Assembly: GCA_022036555.1 (NCBI GenBank)
Contig: CM039130.1
Span: 19,928,570-19,992,569, forward strand
Source of the DNA: Microstegium vimineum
Taxonomy: Eukaryota; Streptophyta; Magnoliopsida; Poales; Poaceae
Direction of reading: 5' to 3'
DNA: 64,000 bases
Below the pieces are notes generated by a model that saw only the letters and a program-made list of their open reading frames with translations, did not search any database and was not told the origin of the DNA. The position numbers and the translations under genes are program-made. How positions within the stretch are numbered: position 1 is the stretch's first letter; each line of letters opens with the position of its first letter. Below are positions 1 through 11,712 of the stretch, piece after piece.

Positions 1-3000
1 AGCTTTCCCAAAAAAATTTGGGGTCTCCCCTAATTTTTTTAAAACCACTTTTGGGGGGGGGGGCCCAAAAAAACCCAAAACCCTTTTTCTTTTAAAAAAA
101 CCCCCCGGGGGAAACCTTTTTAAAATTATTTGTTCCAAAAAAAACACAACCCTAAGGACAACCAAAATTTAAAAAATTTTTAAATTACCGGGGGTTTAAA
201 AAGGGTTTTCCCCCAAAATTTTTAAAGTTTTTGGGGGGCCCCCGCGGAAAACCCTTTGGGGGAAAAGTTGTGGGTTTAAAAAAAAAAAAAAACAATTTTT
301 TTTTGATGTGCGGAAAAAGTAAATGATGAAATCCCCAAACCAAAAGGAAAAAAAATTTTGGGCCCCCCAACACCATTCCCATTGCTCCTTTACCCCTTCG
401 GCACAAACCGGCCCCTTTTCCCTTTTGGGCCTGGAAAAAAAACAAAGCTTTTTATGGATAAAAAAAAATTCCCCCAAACCCGGGGAAAAACCTTTTTGTT
501 GCAAAAAAACTTCTCTGAAGGGGGAAAAACCCCAAGTTTCCCCCCAAAAGGGGGAAAATAATGGAAAAGAACATTTGGTCCCCAAACCCCTTTTTTAACC
601 TCATTGGGGTACAGCTGGAAAAAAACGGAAAAATCTTTTGTTAAAACAAAAAAAAGGACCTTAAGAGCGCAATTCCCAAAGGGGGATAGAAAAAACCCCT
701 TTTGGGGTAACCCCGGGGGGTGAAACCCCTTCCATCCCAAACCCCAAACCCCCGGGGGCACCTTTTTTTGGGGGTTAAAAAAAAAAAAAATCCTAGATTG
801 GGCAAACAATTTTTTTTGGGGTTTAAAGATTTTTGGGGTTTTTTCATCGTTGTAATCCCCAAAATTTTTGGGTTTTAGGGTTTTAAGCTCGGAACCAAAT
901 TTTTTTAAAAAAAAAAAAAAAAGGGCCCCCTATTTTAATTTTCCCAAAAAAAACCCAAAAACCTCAAGGGGAAAACAAAAAAGCCCAAAATTTTGGAAAA
1001 AAACCCCCTAGAAAAAAGGGGGGGTTTTTTCCCAAAAAAAACCCAAATTTTCCCCATTCTATTTTATCCTTTTGCAAAGTGAAATTATTTTTTTAAAAAA
1101 AACCCCAAAAGCCCCATGGGCAAAACCCCTTTTTTTTCCAATGAATAAATCCACCGGGCCCCCCCAGGGGGTTTTGGGGAAAAAACCACCCCCAAAATTT
1201 TGGTGCTCACCCAAAAAACCCGGGCCCCCAAAATTTTCCCCCCAAAAAAAACAAAAATTCAAGGGAAAGCAAAAAGCCCCCACAAAAGGGGTTTCATGGG
1301 AAAATTCCCCCCCATCCCCCAAAACCCCTTTTTTAAAAAATTTCCCGGGGGTTTTGGGGTTGGGAAAAAAATTCACCTATCTATAAAAACCCAAAAACCA
1401 AAATTAAAATATTTCCAAAAGGGTTTTCCAAAGCGAATTTTTTGGGGGTTGGCCCCCAAACCAAATTTAAAAAATGGAAAAACCCTTTTTCCCAATTTTT
1501 TAAAAAAAAAAACCTTTTGAAAAACCCCACCCCGGGTTGTGCCAACACCTTTAAAAAATTTTTTTTAGGAAACGCAAACCTTAAACCAATTTTTTTTTTA
1601 AACCCAAACAAAAATTTAATTGTAAACCCCAAAATTAAAATTTTGCACCTTTCTTTTTTTTTGGAAACCCCAAAAAAGGGTTTTAAAAACCCCCAAAAAA
1701 AGGGGTTCCATAAAAGTTTCCCCCCCTGGGGTTTTTTAACCCCACTCTTTTCCCCCAAAAAAACCCCCTTTTATTTTTTTAAAAGGGACCTCCGAAATTA
1801 AAAATTTTCTTGGGCCAAAACAAAAACCCTTTTAAGGTTGGAAAAGGAAAAAACCCCCCCTTCCCCAAAATTTTTTTAATCTCAAATTTAAGGAGAAAAT
1901 TTTGGTGTGGAAAAAAACCCCATTGCTATTTAGGTTTGGGAAAGGGGGGCCCCTTTTTTGGGGGAAAAACAAAAAAGACTCTTGTGGAAAAAAAAAAGGG
2001 CACCATTATTTCCCCAAAGAAATTTGGGGTTCCCAAATCTTTAAACCATTGAAAAAAAAAACTCCCCATGACCAAAAAAAAATTTTTTTTTTTTGCCCAC
2101 AAAAAAATTTCCTCTGATGGAGGAAAACAAAATTTTCCACAAGAAAAAGATGGGCCCCGGAAAAAAACAAAAATTAAAAAGAAAATTTTTTAAAATTTTT
2201 TTTAAAGGAAAAGGAAAACTGGAAAAAAAAAAAAAAAATTTTATGCACCCCCCCTTTTTTTTGTTGAACAAACCAAGTTTTTGGGGTTTTGGACGAAACA
2301 AGAAACTTGTAAAATTTTTTAAAAAGATAAAAATTTTGGGGTTTCCCCCGCAAACCTTTTTTCCAAAAGGGGCCAAATGGGTTTAAAAAAAAAACCCCCC
2401 GGTTTGTAACCCTTCCCTTAAAAATCCCCCCGGGGAAAGTACCCTTTTTTTTTTGGGGAAACAAAATTCAATATTTTTTTTTGGAAGCAAAATTTTTCCC
2501 AAAATTTTTAAAAAATTCCCTAAAAAACCCCGGTGACCCCTACCCCTTTTTTTTTTTGAAAAATTGGTTTTTTGGGGGCCAAAAACCCTTTTTTAGCATT
2601 TTTTGGGGTTTTGGAAACAAACCCCCAAGGGGCCCTTTTTTTTAAAAAACCCAAAAATTTTTCCAAATGTTTAAAAACCAAAGGGAAAATTTTTCCTTTT
2701 CCAAAAAAATTAAAAAATTTTGGGGAAAGGTTTTTCCTCAAAAATTTTTCCCAAAATTTTTGTTTTTAAAAAAAAAACCCAAAAAGGGGTTTTTATTTTC
2801 CCCCCGAAAAACCCTTCCTTTTTAAAAAGAAATCTAACCTAGGAGTAAAACATCCTTTGGGGGCCCAAAAAACTAAAAAAATTTTTTTTGGGGGAAAAGG
2901 TAAAAAAAAATTTTGCCCCCTTTAATTTTGGGGGTTTTGGGGCCAAAAAAGGGGCCTTTTCCAAATTGGAGAAAACAAAATTCCAAAGGAAAAATTTTTA

Positions 3001-3469
3001 AAACCGATTTAAAAATTTTCCGGTTTTTTTTAACCCCCTTTTTAATTTTTTCCCTATGGAGAGGAAAACCTTGACAAAAAAATTGAGGAAAACAAAAAAA
3101 ACAAAAAAATTTTCCCCCAAACACCCCCTTCCCCCCTATTATTCTTTTGTCGTGCCCGGAACTCAACCATCAAAAATTTTCTTTTTAAAACCCCTCATCC
3201 TTTAAAAATTTTAAAACAAGAAGACAGTGCGCTCTTTTTTCGGGGGAAAATTTTTGGGGATTTTTCGGGGGAAAAAAGGGTTTTTGGGCACACAAAAGGG
3301 ATTTCCCCCTGAAGGACACCCCCAAATTTGTGATGATCCAAAACGTTTTTCATACGGCCCCCTTTTTGGGGAAAACTTTAAAAACCCTTTTTTAAAAATT
3401 TTTTCAAGAAAAATTTTTCCCAAAGGGAAAATCCAAAAGCAGGGCCCCTATTTTTTTATTAATCCCCCA

Positions 3470-4060
3470 AGCCCTTTTTTTTGTAAAAAACCCCTTTTTT
3501 CTGCCCCCCGGGGTGTTGCGTCCCCTTTTTTTGGGGGGCCGATGGCCCATGTATCAATTTGGGGGCCGTAGGGACCCGTCCGGGGTTGGAGGGGGGCCCC
3601 CAAACCCCCCTTTGGGGGTCGCCCTTTCAAGGGGGTTTTTAAATCCTTAGAGCCCCCGAAAAAAAAATTATTTTTTTTTCGCCGAGTTAGCTATTGTTTA
3701 CCCCCCCCTTTCCCCCCGTTTTTGGGGAAAAAACCCCGGGTGTCAAATCCCCCCCCAAAACCCCTCACCATTTTTGTATCTCAGAAAAAAACCCTTTTCA
3801 AAATTCATTTTGCAATTGAGGGGTTTTTTTTTCCCTTTTTGGGGCCCTTGGGGGGGTTTTTTCCCCGGGATTGTTTGCAGGACGGGCCCCTTTTAGTGGC
3901 TTTGTCCCCCCGCAAGATGGGGGCAGCCGGGGGGGGGGTTTTGGGGGTTTTGCTAAGGCGCACCCCCCCTTTTAAAGGTTGTAGTCGACCGTGAACGTTT
4001 TTTCCAAAATTCACATATCGGTTACCCCCCAACCTCATCGAAAGGGGGGAAATAGCGAAC
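3470..4060 (+). repeat. Distorted LTR of a chromovirus-like gypsy element
   Basis: Two landmarks match the clean LTR at 23.1-24.0 kb in the same order and orientation. One is the block around 3540-3600 (gatggcccatgtatcaa, followed by a 'gggacccgtcc' block), matching about 23510-23555. The other is the block at 3950-4045 (ctaaggcgca, ggttgtagtcgac, gtgaacg, cgaaag), matching about 23882-23970. The spacing is about the same. The likely 5' part (3100-3470) is too distorted to align by eye. The position upstream of the pol motifs fits a 5' LTR of the element read at 6.8-9.4 kb. Confidence 0.6.
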
Positions 4061-6829
4061 CGGGGGTTTTTTCTTTTTTTTTGGGTTTAATCAAGCAAGT
4101 TTATCGTGAATTTTTCCCCAATCCTTAAAAATTTTTTTCTAAAGTCCGGGAAAACCAAAACAAAAAACTTTTTTATTAAAAATTTTTAAAACCCAAAACC
4201 GTTAACCCCTTTCGGGGGAAAAGGGGAATTTTCCCTTTTTTAATGGTTTTTGGGTTTTCCCCTTTGGGGTTTTAAATTTAGGTTTTTGGGTTTTTAAAAC
4301 CCCGCCTTCTGGGGCCCCGCTATAATTTGGGGTCCCTTTTAAGGATTGGGGGCCTTCAAATAAGGGGGAAATACCCCCGGGGAATTTTTAAAAAGGGGTA
4401 AACCCTTTTTTTCTTAACCCGAATTCAGGTTTAGTTCAATTTTCCCCCAAATTTTTGGGAGCTTTTTTAAGGACCCTTTTAATAAGAATTTGGGGGAGAT
4501 TGTTTCCCCCCCCTTTTAAAAACCCGGGGGCCCCCCCCCAAAACCTGAAGCCTTTTCTCTTCGCAAAGCCCCCCGGATGGCAAACCTTTCCCAAAAATTT
4601 TTTAAGGGGGGGAATTCCCTTTTCAACCTCTCGGGGCAAAATTTTAACCCCCGGAAAAAAAAGAAAAAAAAAAAGAAAAAAACTTTTTTGTTTTTGGCCT
4701 TTTGAAGGGGTTTTTTTTTCCAAGGTCGTTTTTTCCCCGGCTGAACCACCGCCCTTTTGGTTTCCCCCCAACCCTTTTTGAAAAGGGGGAAAAAAATTTT
4801 CCTTTTTAAAAATTAAAAGGCCCCGAAAAAATTTTTTTTGGGGGGCTAGGTAGAAACCCCCCAATTCCTCAATTTTGGACCCCCTTGTTGAGCAAGGTAA
4901 GAACAAAAAGGGGTTTTTGAAAACATTGAAGGAGGCCCCCAAGCTACATCCAATTTTTTGTAGGTTTTTTTTTCCCCTTTCCTTGTAATTTTTGTATCTT
5001 GTTTTTAAAAAAACCATGTAAAACAAAGGAAAATAACAGTTTCCAAAAAACCCCTCCAGCCCAAGGGCCTTCAACATTTTACAAAAAAATTTTGCAGCTC
5101 ATCCCGAGGGATTTTTTCGAGATTTACGGGGGGCCCCAATAAAAATTTTTGGGAAAAATTTTTGGTTTTTCCCGCCCAAAAAAACCACCAAACCAAGTTT
5201 ACAAGAGTTGCCCCCGGGGGGCTCGAATAAAAAAAAACCTTTTTTGCCTTCTACAATTTTTTTGGAATTTTTTTCCAAAAAAAAGAAAAAGAGAAGAATG
5301 ATAAAAGGGCAACAAGGACGGGGCCCCCGGTCGAAGTTTAATAAAAAAAGAACTTCCCCCTGGTAAAAGGGGGATCTTGATACAATGCCCCCTTTCTGAT
5401 CGACTCCCCCCCCCTTTTTAAAAGGGGGGGGGTTTGGGGGCCCCGTCGACGTGGGGAAAAACAATAACAATGATGCTTTCAGAAAAAATTAAATTTAAAA
5501 ACCACCCTTTTTTGAGGCAAGAAAAAACCCATGCATACATTTAAATGGAAATTTTGGGGTTTTGGCCCAAAATTTTTGGGGAAATGTCTTTGAATTTCCT
5601 CAAATACAGGGGGTAGGGCTAAAAATTTTTTTGATTTACTTTTTTTGCTACTGGGGGGTTTTGATAGATTAAAAAAAAAGAAAAATCCAAAAAATAAAAC
5701 ACAGACGGGGATGCTTTGAAAAAAATCATGGGGGCTAAAATTTTTTCCCCTTTTTAAAAAACGAAACGTGTTTTGCTACAAAAAAACTACAACAACTAAG
5801 AAAAGGGGGAAAAAAAAGGTTAAAGATTTTTAATCAAAATTAAAAAATGGTATGTTGCTTTAAAAATTTTAAAAGGGGGAAAGGGGGGGGAAAAACCTTG
5901 CTATGGCTTTTTTTTTGGGTTTTGGGTTTTAAATAAAAAATTTTTCAAACATCCTACTATAAAGTTTAAAACTAACGAACCTGTTTTTTCATCTTGCTTG
6001 TAAAAAAAAAGGGGGAAGGCGGGGCCCCCGGAAAGGTGAAAAAATAATTTTTCTCCGGGGAAAAAAAAATTTTCCCTGGCCCCCCAAAAACCCAAAAACT
6101 ACTATACAAAAAAACCCCCCCCCCACCCTCCTACTAGCGAAAATTTTTCCCCTCCCCCCCTCCAGCAAATTCAGGGAAAAAAGGTTTTTAAAGCCTAGTG
6201 CAAGTGCTTCTTCCGGGCATCTACAGAAAAAAACCAAGAGACATTAGTGTTTCGATGAAGGGGAAAGGGGGAAAAACAATGATGCGCGAGTGTTCAACCC
6301 CCCGGGTTTTTATAATAAAAAAAAGATGTTGGGGGAAAAATTCATCTGCAATGATTTGATGAAATACACTTCCCATTGCTTGGGCGACCAGGGGGGGAGG
6401 GAAAAAAAAGGGGGGAAGAACTTTTTAAATTTTCGGGAAAAAAAGCCGACCCCCTAGAACCCATTGTACAAGCGTGTGCTTAGTGAAAAAATGGAAAACC
6501 CGGGGAGAAAAACCCACAAAAACCCTTGTTCCAAACAAAGGGGGGTCAAAAAAGGGGGTTTTTCATGTCGAAATGTTTTTTTTGGGGGGGAGGAAAGCTG
6601 AAAAAACCCGGGCTACAGCGAATGGTGGAGAAGCTTGCGTTTCCCCCAAACCACACCCCCCCCCCCATTTTAAAAATTCGGGGGTTTTAAAAACCAAACA
6701 GGGGTAAGGCAAAGGAAACTAGACTTGTGCGAACCAATTTTTCCTTTTGGACCCTTAATGAGGGGGTTTTTAAAAAAAATGTTGTCCCCATGCAAGCTGT
6801 AATTTTTGGGCCTAGGAAAAAACCCATGG
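4061..6829. other. Distorted stretch, probable leader and gag region
   Basis: No motif could be read with confidence. By position between the LTR and the protease-RT linker it should hold the primer site and gag of the distorted gypsy element. A few less distorted words occur near 6190-6300 and 6470-6640, but they give no recognisable domain. Confidence 0.3.
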
Positions 6830-6995
6830 CAATTTGTTTAGGGATTTAGCATCAGGTAGACAAATCAGTTTTTTTTTTTTAAAAACCATGAAAAAAAAAT
6901 TTGTGTTGCATCCTAGGCCCCAAGCTATTATGCATGATGATGTTCAAAGCTGCAAAGGCTACAAGTGAAAAAACAATAAAAATGCCAAATCTGTT
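6830..6995 (+). pseudogene. Distorted end of gypsy protease and linker to RT
   Basis: Translation with tolerance for run-length errors gives a stretch like 'KKFVLHP' followed by 'QAIMHDDVQ'. This is the type of sequence found between the protease and reverse transcriptase of grass chromoviruses. It lies about 390 bases upstream of the first RT motif. The reading is inferred through indels and no continuous frame exists. Confidence 0.4.
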
Positions 6996-7379
6996 GTTAA
7001 ATAAAAAACTGAGATTAAATTAAATGGGAATTGTTTGTTTCCCACAAAATCTGATCAATTTTTAAAAAAAACCAAAATTTCATTGCTTTTTTTTTTAAAA
7101 ATATCAAAGTTCTTTTTTTTTTCCCCATTGACGATATGAAACATTCCTTGCCCCGTTTTAAAAACCCCTTTTTGCGGAGTTTTCGATTTTTTCCCCCCAA
7201 TGAAATCCCAAAGGGGTTTTTCCCCAAAATTTTGGGGCCCCATTGACCCCCAAAAATTTCCCCCAAATTTCCCTGTGCCTCTTCCCCCCAAAAACCGGTG
7301 AAACCATGGGGGCCCAAAACCCTTTAAAGAAAAAAAAAGGGGAATTCGGGTCAAGTACAAATTTTTACTCGAAAAAGGT

Positions 7380-8060
7380 ACATAGTGAGTCTTTTATCCA
7401 TGTGTTTTTCCGGGGTTATTTTAGTACCTAAAAAAGATGGACCCGGGTATGTGTTTTTTTACACTATTAAAAATATTTTTTTTCCCAAAAATCGTCATCC
7501 TAATTCCATTTTTGGGGATGACATGCTAAAAAAAATTTTAAGGGGTGCTTTTTGGTTTTCCAAAGTCGTTTTGCGTAGGGGTTCCCCCAGACCCCCATGA
7601 AATTAGGAGAAAAGGGGGAAAAAACCTTTCAAAACTAAGTTGGTTTGTATGGGGGGTTTTAGTAAACCCCCTTTTTGGGGGGTTTAACAAATGCACCTAG
7701 TATTTTCAAAATTGTGAAGGGGGTTTTTTTGCTTTTTTTCATTGGAAGATTTTTTTTTTTTTATTTTGATGATCCCCCAAAAATTTAAAAAAAAATCGGG
7801 GGAAAAAACATTTTTACCCTTTTTAAAGGGTTTTTAAAGCTCAACGAAAGGCAAATTTATTTGGTAACCTTGACAAGTGAAAACCCTTTTTGGGCAATCG
7901 TGTTTTTTTTTCTTGTATGTTTACTCCACGGGGAAAATTTAGGTTGAAAAAAACCCAAAGGGGGAAAAACTTACAGGGGGCCGGTCCCAAAAAAAAAAAC
8001 ACCCAAGGCGGGTTTTTTGGGGCTTGCTGGGTTCTATCGCCTTTTTTTGGGGAAAAATTT
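7380..8060 (+). pseudogene. Distorted gypsy reverse transcriptase
   Basis: Readable pieces in order are 'ILVPKKDG' near 7420-7445, a 'RHP' with 'DDML' near 7495-7530, 'FSKVVLR' near 7556-7577, a 'WKTAFKTK'-like piece near 7610-7640, and a 'YFDD'-like piece near 7760-7775, which is the catalytic box. After these come the 'LFGNL' region near 7855 and an 'FLGL..FYR'-like piece near 8015-8040. The order and spacing match the palm and fingers of a Ty3/gypsy RT. Frames change every few codons because run lengths are wrong, so the coding state of the true locus cannot be judged. The motif style fits a Reina/CRM-like chromovirus more than the Tekay or Tat types elsewhere in the window. Confidence 0.7.
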
Positions 8061-8099
8061 AGCACCATTCTGCACCATTAAATGATTTACGGGGAAAGG

Positions 8100-8575
8100 G
8101 GGTCCTTTTTTTTGGGAAAAAAAAACAAGAGAATGCCTTCAACTTTTTGAAAGATAAGTTACACATGCACCTTTTTTCCCCCAATTTTCCCGATTTTAAT
8201 AAAAATTTTTTTTTTAATTTTAATTTTGATGCTAGGGGGAATTTTGGTTTGGGGGGGTTTTTTTGGGGTTTCAAAAAGGGAAAAAACCCCTTGCAAAATT
8301 TTAGTGAAAACAAAGTCCCTTTTTTAAAAATTTTTCAAAATTATGAAAAGGGAAATTTGGGATGCCCTTGTGCGGACATTAAAACAGGGAGCTTTTTTTT
8401 TGGGGGGCCCCAAAAAATTTTTTATTCTTTCTGATTTTGAACCCCCTTAAAACAACCCTATCAAGGAAAAATTAAAACCTAGACATTTTAAGTGGTTAAA
8501 AATTTTTTAAATTTTTTCCTTATTTTTTTTAAAACACAAAAAGGGAAAAAAAGGGAAAATCTTTTGGGGAAAATT
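8100..8575 (+). pseudogene. Distorted gypsy RNase H
   Basis: The pieces 'ENAF.LFKDKLHMHL' near 8130-8170, 'FDARGN.GLGG' near 8225-8255, 'YEKGNLG' near 8342, and further pieces near 8425-8445 and 8462-8500 follow the RT in the order expected for the connection domain and RNase H of a chromovirus. The catalytic D of the first box is visible at the 'FDA' piece. As in the RT, indels prevent a continuous frame. Confidence 0.6.
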
Positions 8576-8899
8576 TTGTCTAGGAGATATACTTTATTGA
8601 CACAACTTGACTATAAAAATTTTTGGGGCGGAAAAAAATTTTAAAAAAAAATTGTACAAATAATGTTTTTTTAAAAATGAAAATTTCTGCAATGTAAAAA
8701 AATAAAAAAGGGCCCTTTGGGAAAAAATTTTTCTTAATGTGGCTTTTTTTTTTAAGCAAAAAAGCATGCTTTTCCCCTACTCCCCTTTTTTTTGTTGTTG
8801 CTTAAAAGGAAGCGCAGGGGGTGGCTTGAGGGGGGCATTTTAAAAAAAAGAAGAACAGGGGACATATTTGGGTTTGGGCATTTTTTTTGGCCCCAAAAA
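8576..8899 (+). other. Distorted linker between RNase H and integrase
   Basis: No motif was read with confidence. By position it should contain the end of RNase H and the zinc-binding HHCC segment of integrase. Confidence 0.3.
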
Positions 8900-9390
8900 T
8901 GAGGAGAATTTGGAGAATTTGTTTTTTTTTGCCCACTTGCCCCAAAAAGGGGAAGTCCGAAATTTAAAACCACAAAGGTTTGTATATCCTTTTTCTCCCC
9001 TTTTTTCCCAATGCCCCTTTGGGGGGGAAAAATTTTTTTTAAGGGGTTTTTTTTGGGGGGTTCCCAAAGGGGGAAAAAGGGAAAAAGGGTTTTCCCTATA
9101 GTTTTTTTTGGTTTTTGATAGATTTTCTAAGAGGGAAATTTTTTTTCCTTGTCATAAAACTGATAAATGCAACACATATCCCGATTTTTTTCTTTCGAGA
9201 ATTTTCGTTTTCATGGTGGGGCCAAAGGGTACAATTGTTTTTTTATGAGATGCAAATTTTTTTCTTAGTTTTTTTTGGGAGAACTTATGGGAAAAATTGG
9301 GACAAAATTTTATTTTCAAACCAAAAAATGTCTTTCCCCAAACTAGGGTCCAAAACTAATTTTGTAAATAAATTTTTGTCTACTTTTTAA
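8900..9390 (+). pseudogene. Distorted gypsy integrase
   Basis: A piece near 8965-9010 (GLYIPFSP with QCP) fits the segment just before the catalytic core. The frame at 9115-9390 reads 'INATHIPIFFFREF', 'FFGRTYGKNWDKILF' and 'FVNKFLST'. These are recognisable as the part of the core from the first catalytic Asp region to the glutamate helix of a grass chromovirus integrase. Downstream the sequence collapses into pure homopolymer runs, so the C-terminus and any chromodomain cannot be seen. Confidence 0.65.
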
Positions 9391-9399
9391 AGGTTTTTT

Positions 9400-11679
9400 T
9401 TAAAAAAAAAAAGTGGGAAATTTTTCCCTTTTTTTTTAAAACGTTTTTTTTTAAAAAAGGGCCCTTTGGGGTTTTTTGGTTTTAAAAAATTTTTTTTTTT
9501 TTTTCCCCCTTTTTTAAAAAAAAAATTTTTTTAAACCCCCTTTTTTTTTTAAAAAAAAAAAAAAAAAAAAGGGTAAATTTAAAAATTTTTTTGGGAAAAA
9601 AAAAAAAAAATTTTTTTTTGGGGTTTTTTTTTTTTTATTTTTTTTTTAAAAACCCAAAAAGGGGGGGAAACCAAAAAAAAAAAAATAAGTTTTTTGGTTT
9701 TTTTCCCTTTTTTGGAAAAAACCTTCTTTAAAAAAAAAGGGCCCTTTAAAAAGGGGGGGAAAAAAAAACAAAAAACCCCCCCCCTTTTTAATTTCCCCCC
9801 CCAAACCCCCCCCCCTTTTAAATTTTTAAAAAAAAAAGGGGCCTTTTTTTTTAAAAGGGGGGGGGTTTTGGGGAAAAGGGGGGGGGGAACCCTTTTTTTC
9901 CAAAACCGCGCCAAATTTGAGGGCCCCCAAAAAAAAACCCCCTTTTTTTAAAATTTTTTTTCCCCCCTTCCCTTTAAAAAAAGGTTTTTAAACCCGGGGG
10001 GTTTTTTTTTTTTTAAAAAATTTTTTTCCCCCCCCCTTTTTTTCCCTTTTTAAAAGGGGTTTTAAGGGGTTTTTTGGGGGGGCCCCCCGGGGGGGGGCCC
10101 CCCGGGGGAAAAAAAAAAAGAATTTTTTTTTGGTTTTTTTTGGGCCCCCCCCCCCTTTTAAAAAACCCTTTTTAAAAACCCCCTTTTTTCCCCCAAAAAT
10201 TTTTTTAAAATTTTTTAATTTTTTTAAAATTTTTTTTTTTTTTTGCTTTTTTTTGGGGGGGGGGGGGGGGGGGCCCCCCAAAACCCCCCCCCCTTTTTTT
10301 TTTTTTTCCCAACCCCTTTTTTTGGGGGTTAAAGTCATCTCCATTCCCCATAAAGTTATCCACCAACCTTAAAAAGGGGGAAAAAAATTGGGCTTAATTT
10401 TTTCCCCCCCAACGGGAAAAAAAAATTTTTTTTTTTTTTTCCCCCAAAAAAAAAAAAAAAAAATTTTAAAAAACCCCTTTTTTTTTCCCTTTTTTTCCCG
10501 GTTTTTTTTTTTTTGGGAAATTTTAAAAAAGGTTTTCCTTTAAATTTGGGGTTTTTAAAAGGGGGTTAAAAGGTTTCAATTTTTCAAATCCCAATTGTTT
10601 TTTCGGGGGAAAAACCCTTTTTTTTAAAAAAGAAACCCCTTTTTTTAAAAACTTTTTTTTCCCAAAAAATTTTTTTTTTAAAAAATTTCCAAAATTTTTT
10701 TTTAAAAATTTTTTAAAAAACCCCCCATTTTTCCCGGGTTTTCCCCCAAAAAAAGGCCCCTAAATCCCCAAATTTAAAAAATTTTAAAAAAAAGGGGGCC
10801 TTTTTTTTTTTCCCCCCCCCCCCAAAAATTTTTGGAATTCCAAATTTAAAAAATAAACTTTGGGGGGGGAAAAAAAAAAAAAAGAAAAAAAAAAAACCCC
10901 CATTTTGGGGTTTTTTCCCAAAAAAAAGGGGGGTTTTAAAATTTTGGGGGGGGTTTAAAAAAATTTTTCCCCCCCCCCGGAAAAAAAAACCCGTTTTTGG
11001 GCCCAAAAAAATTTTTTCCAAAAGAAAACCCCCCCCCAAAAAAAAGGAAAAAAAATTTTTGGGCCCAAAAATTTTTTCCCCCGGGGGGGCCCGGGTTTTT
11101 TAAAGGTTTAAAAAATTTTTTCAAACCAAATTTTTTTTTGGGGGTTTTGGGAAAAAAATTTTTTTTTTTTGGGGGGGTTTTTTTTTCCCAAAAAATTTTT
11201 TTTTTTTTTAAAAATTTGGCCCAAAAAAAAAAAAACCCAAACCCCCGCAAAAGGGGGAAAAAAATTTTTAAAAAAAAAATCCCCCCCCAAAAAGGGGAAA
11301 AATTTAAAATTTTAATTTTTCCCCTTTTAAAAAAAAAAATTAACCGGGGAAAAAAAAAAGGGTTTTTTAAAAAAAAAAAAAAAAAAAAAACAAAAAAAAA
11401 ATTAACAAAAAAACCCAAAAAAAAATTTTTAAAAAAAAAAATTTTAAAAAATTTGGAAAGAACCCCCAAAGGGAAAAAAAAAGGGGGGAAACCCCAAATT
11501 CCAAAAATTTTTTTTTTAAATTTAAAAAATCCCTTTTTCCCGGTTTTTTTAAAATTTTTTTTAAAAAAAAACCCAAAAAAAGGGGCCCCCAAAAAAAAAA
11601 AAAGGGGCCCTTGGGAGTTTTTTTTAAAAAAAAAAAAAAAAGAAAAAAAAAAAAAAAAAAAATTTTAAAAAATTTTTTT

Positions 11680-11712
<33 letters not shown>
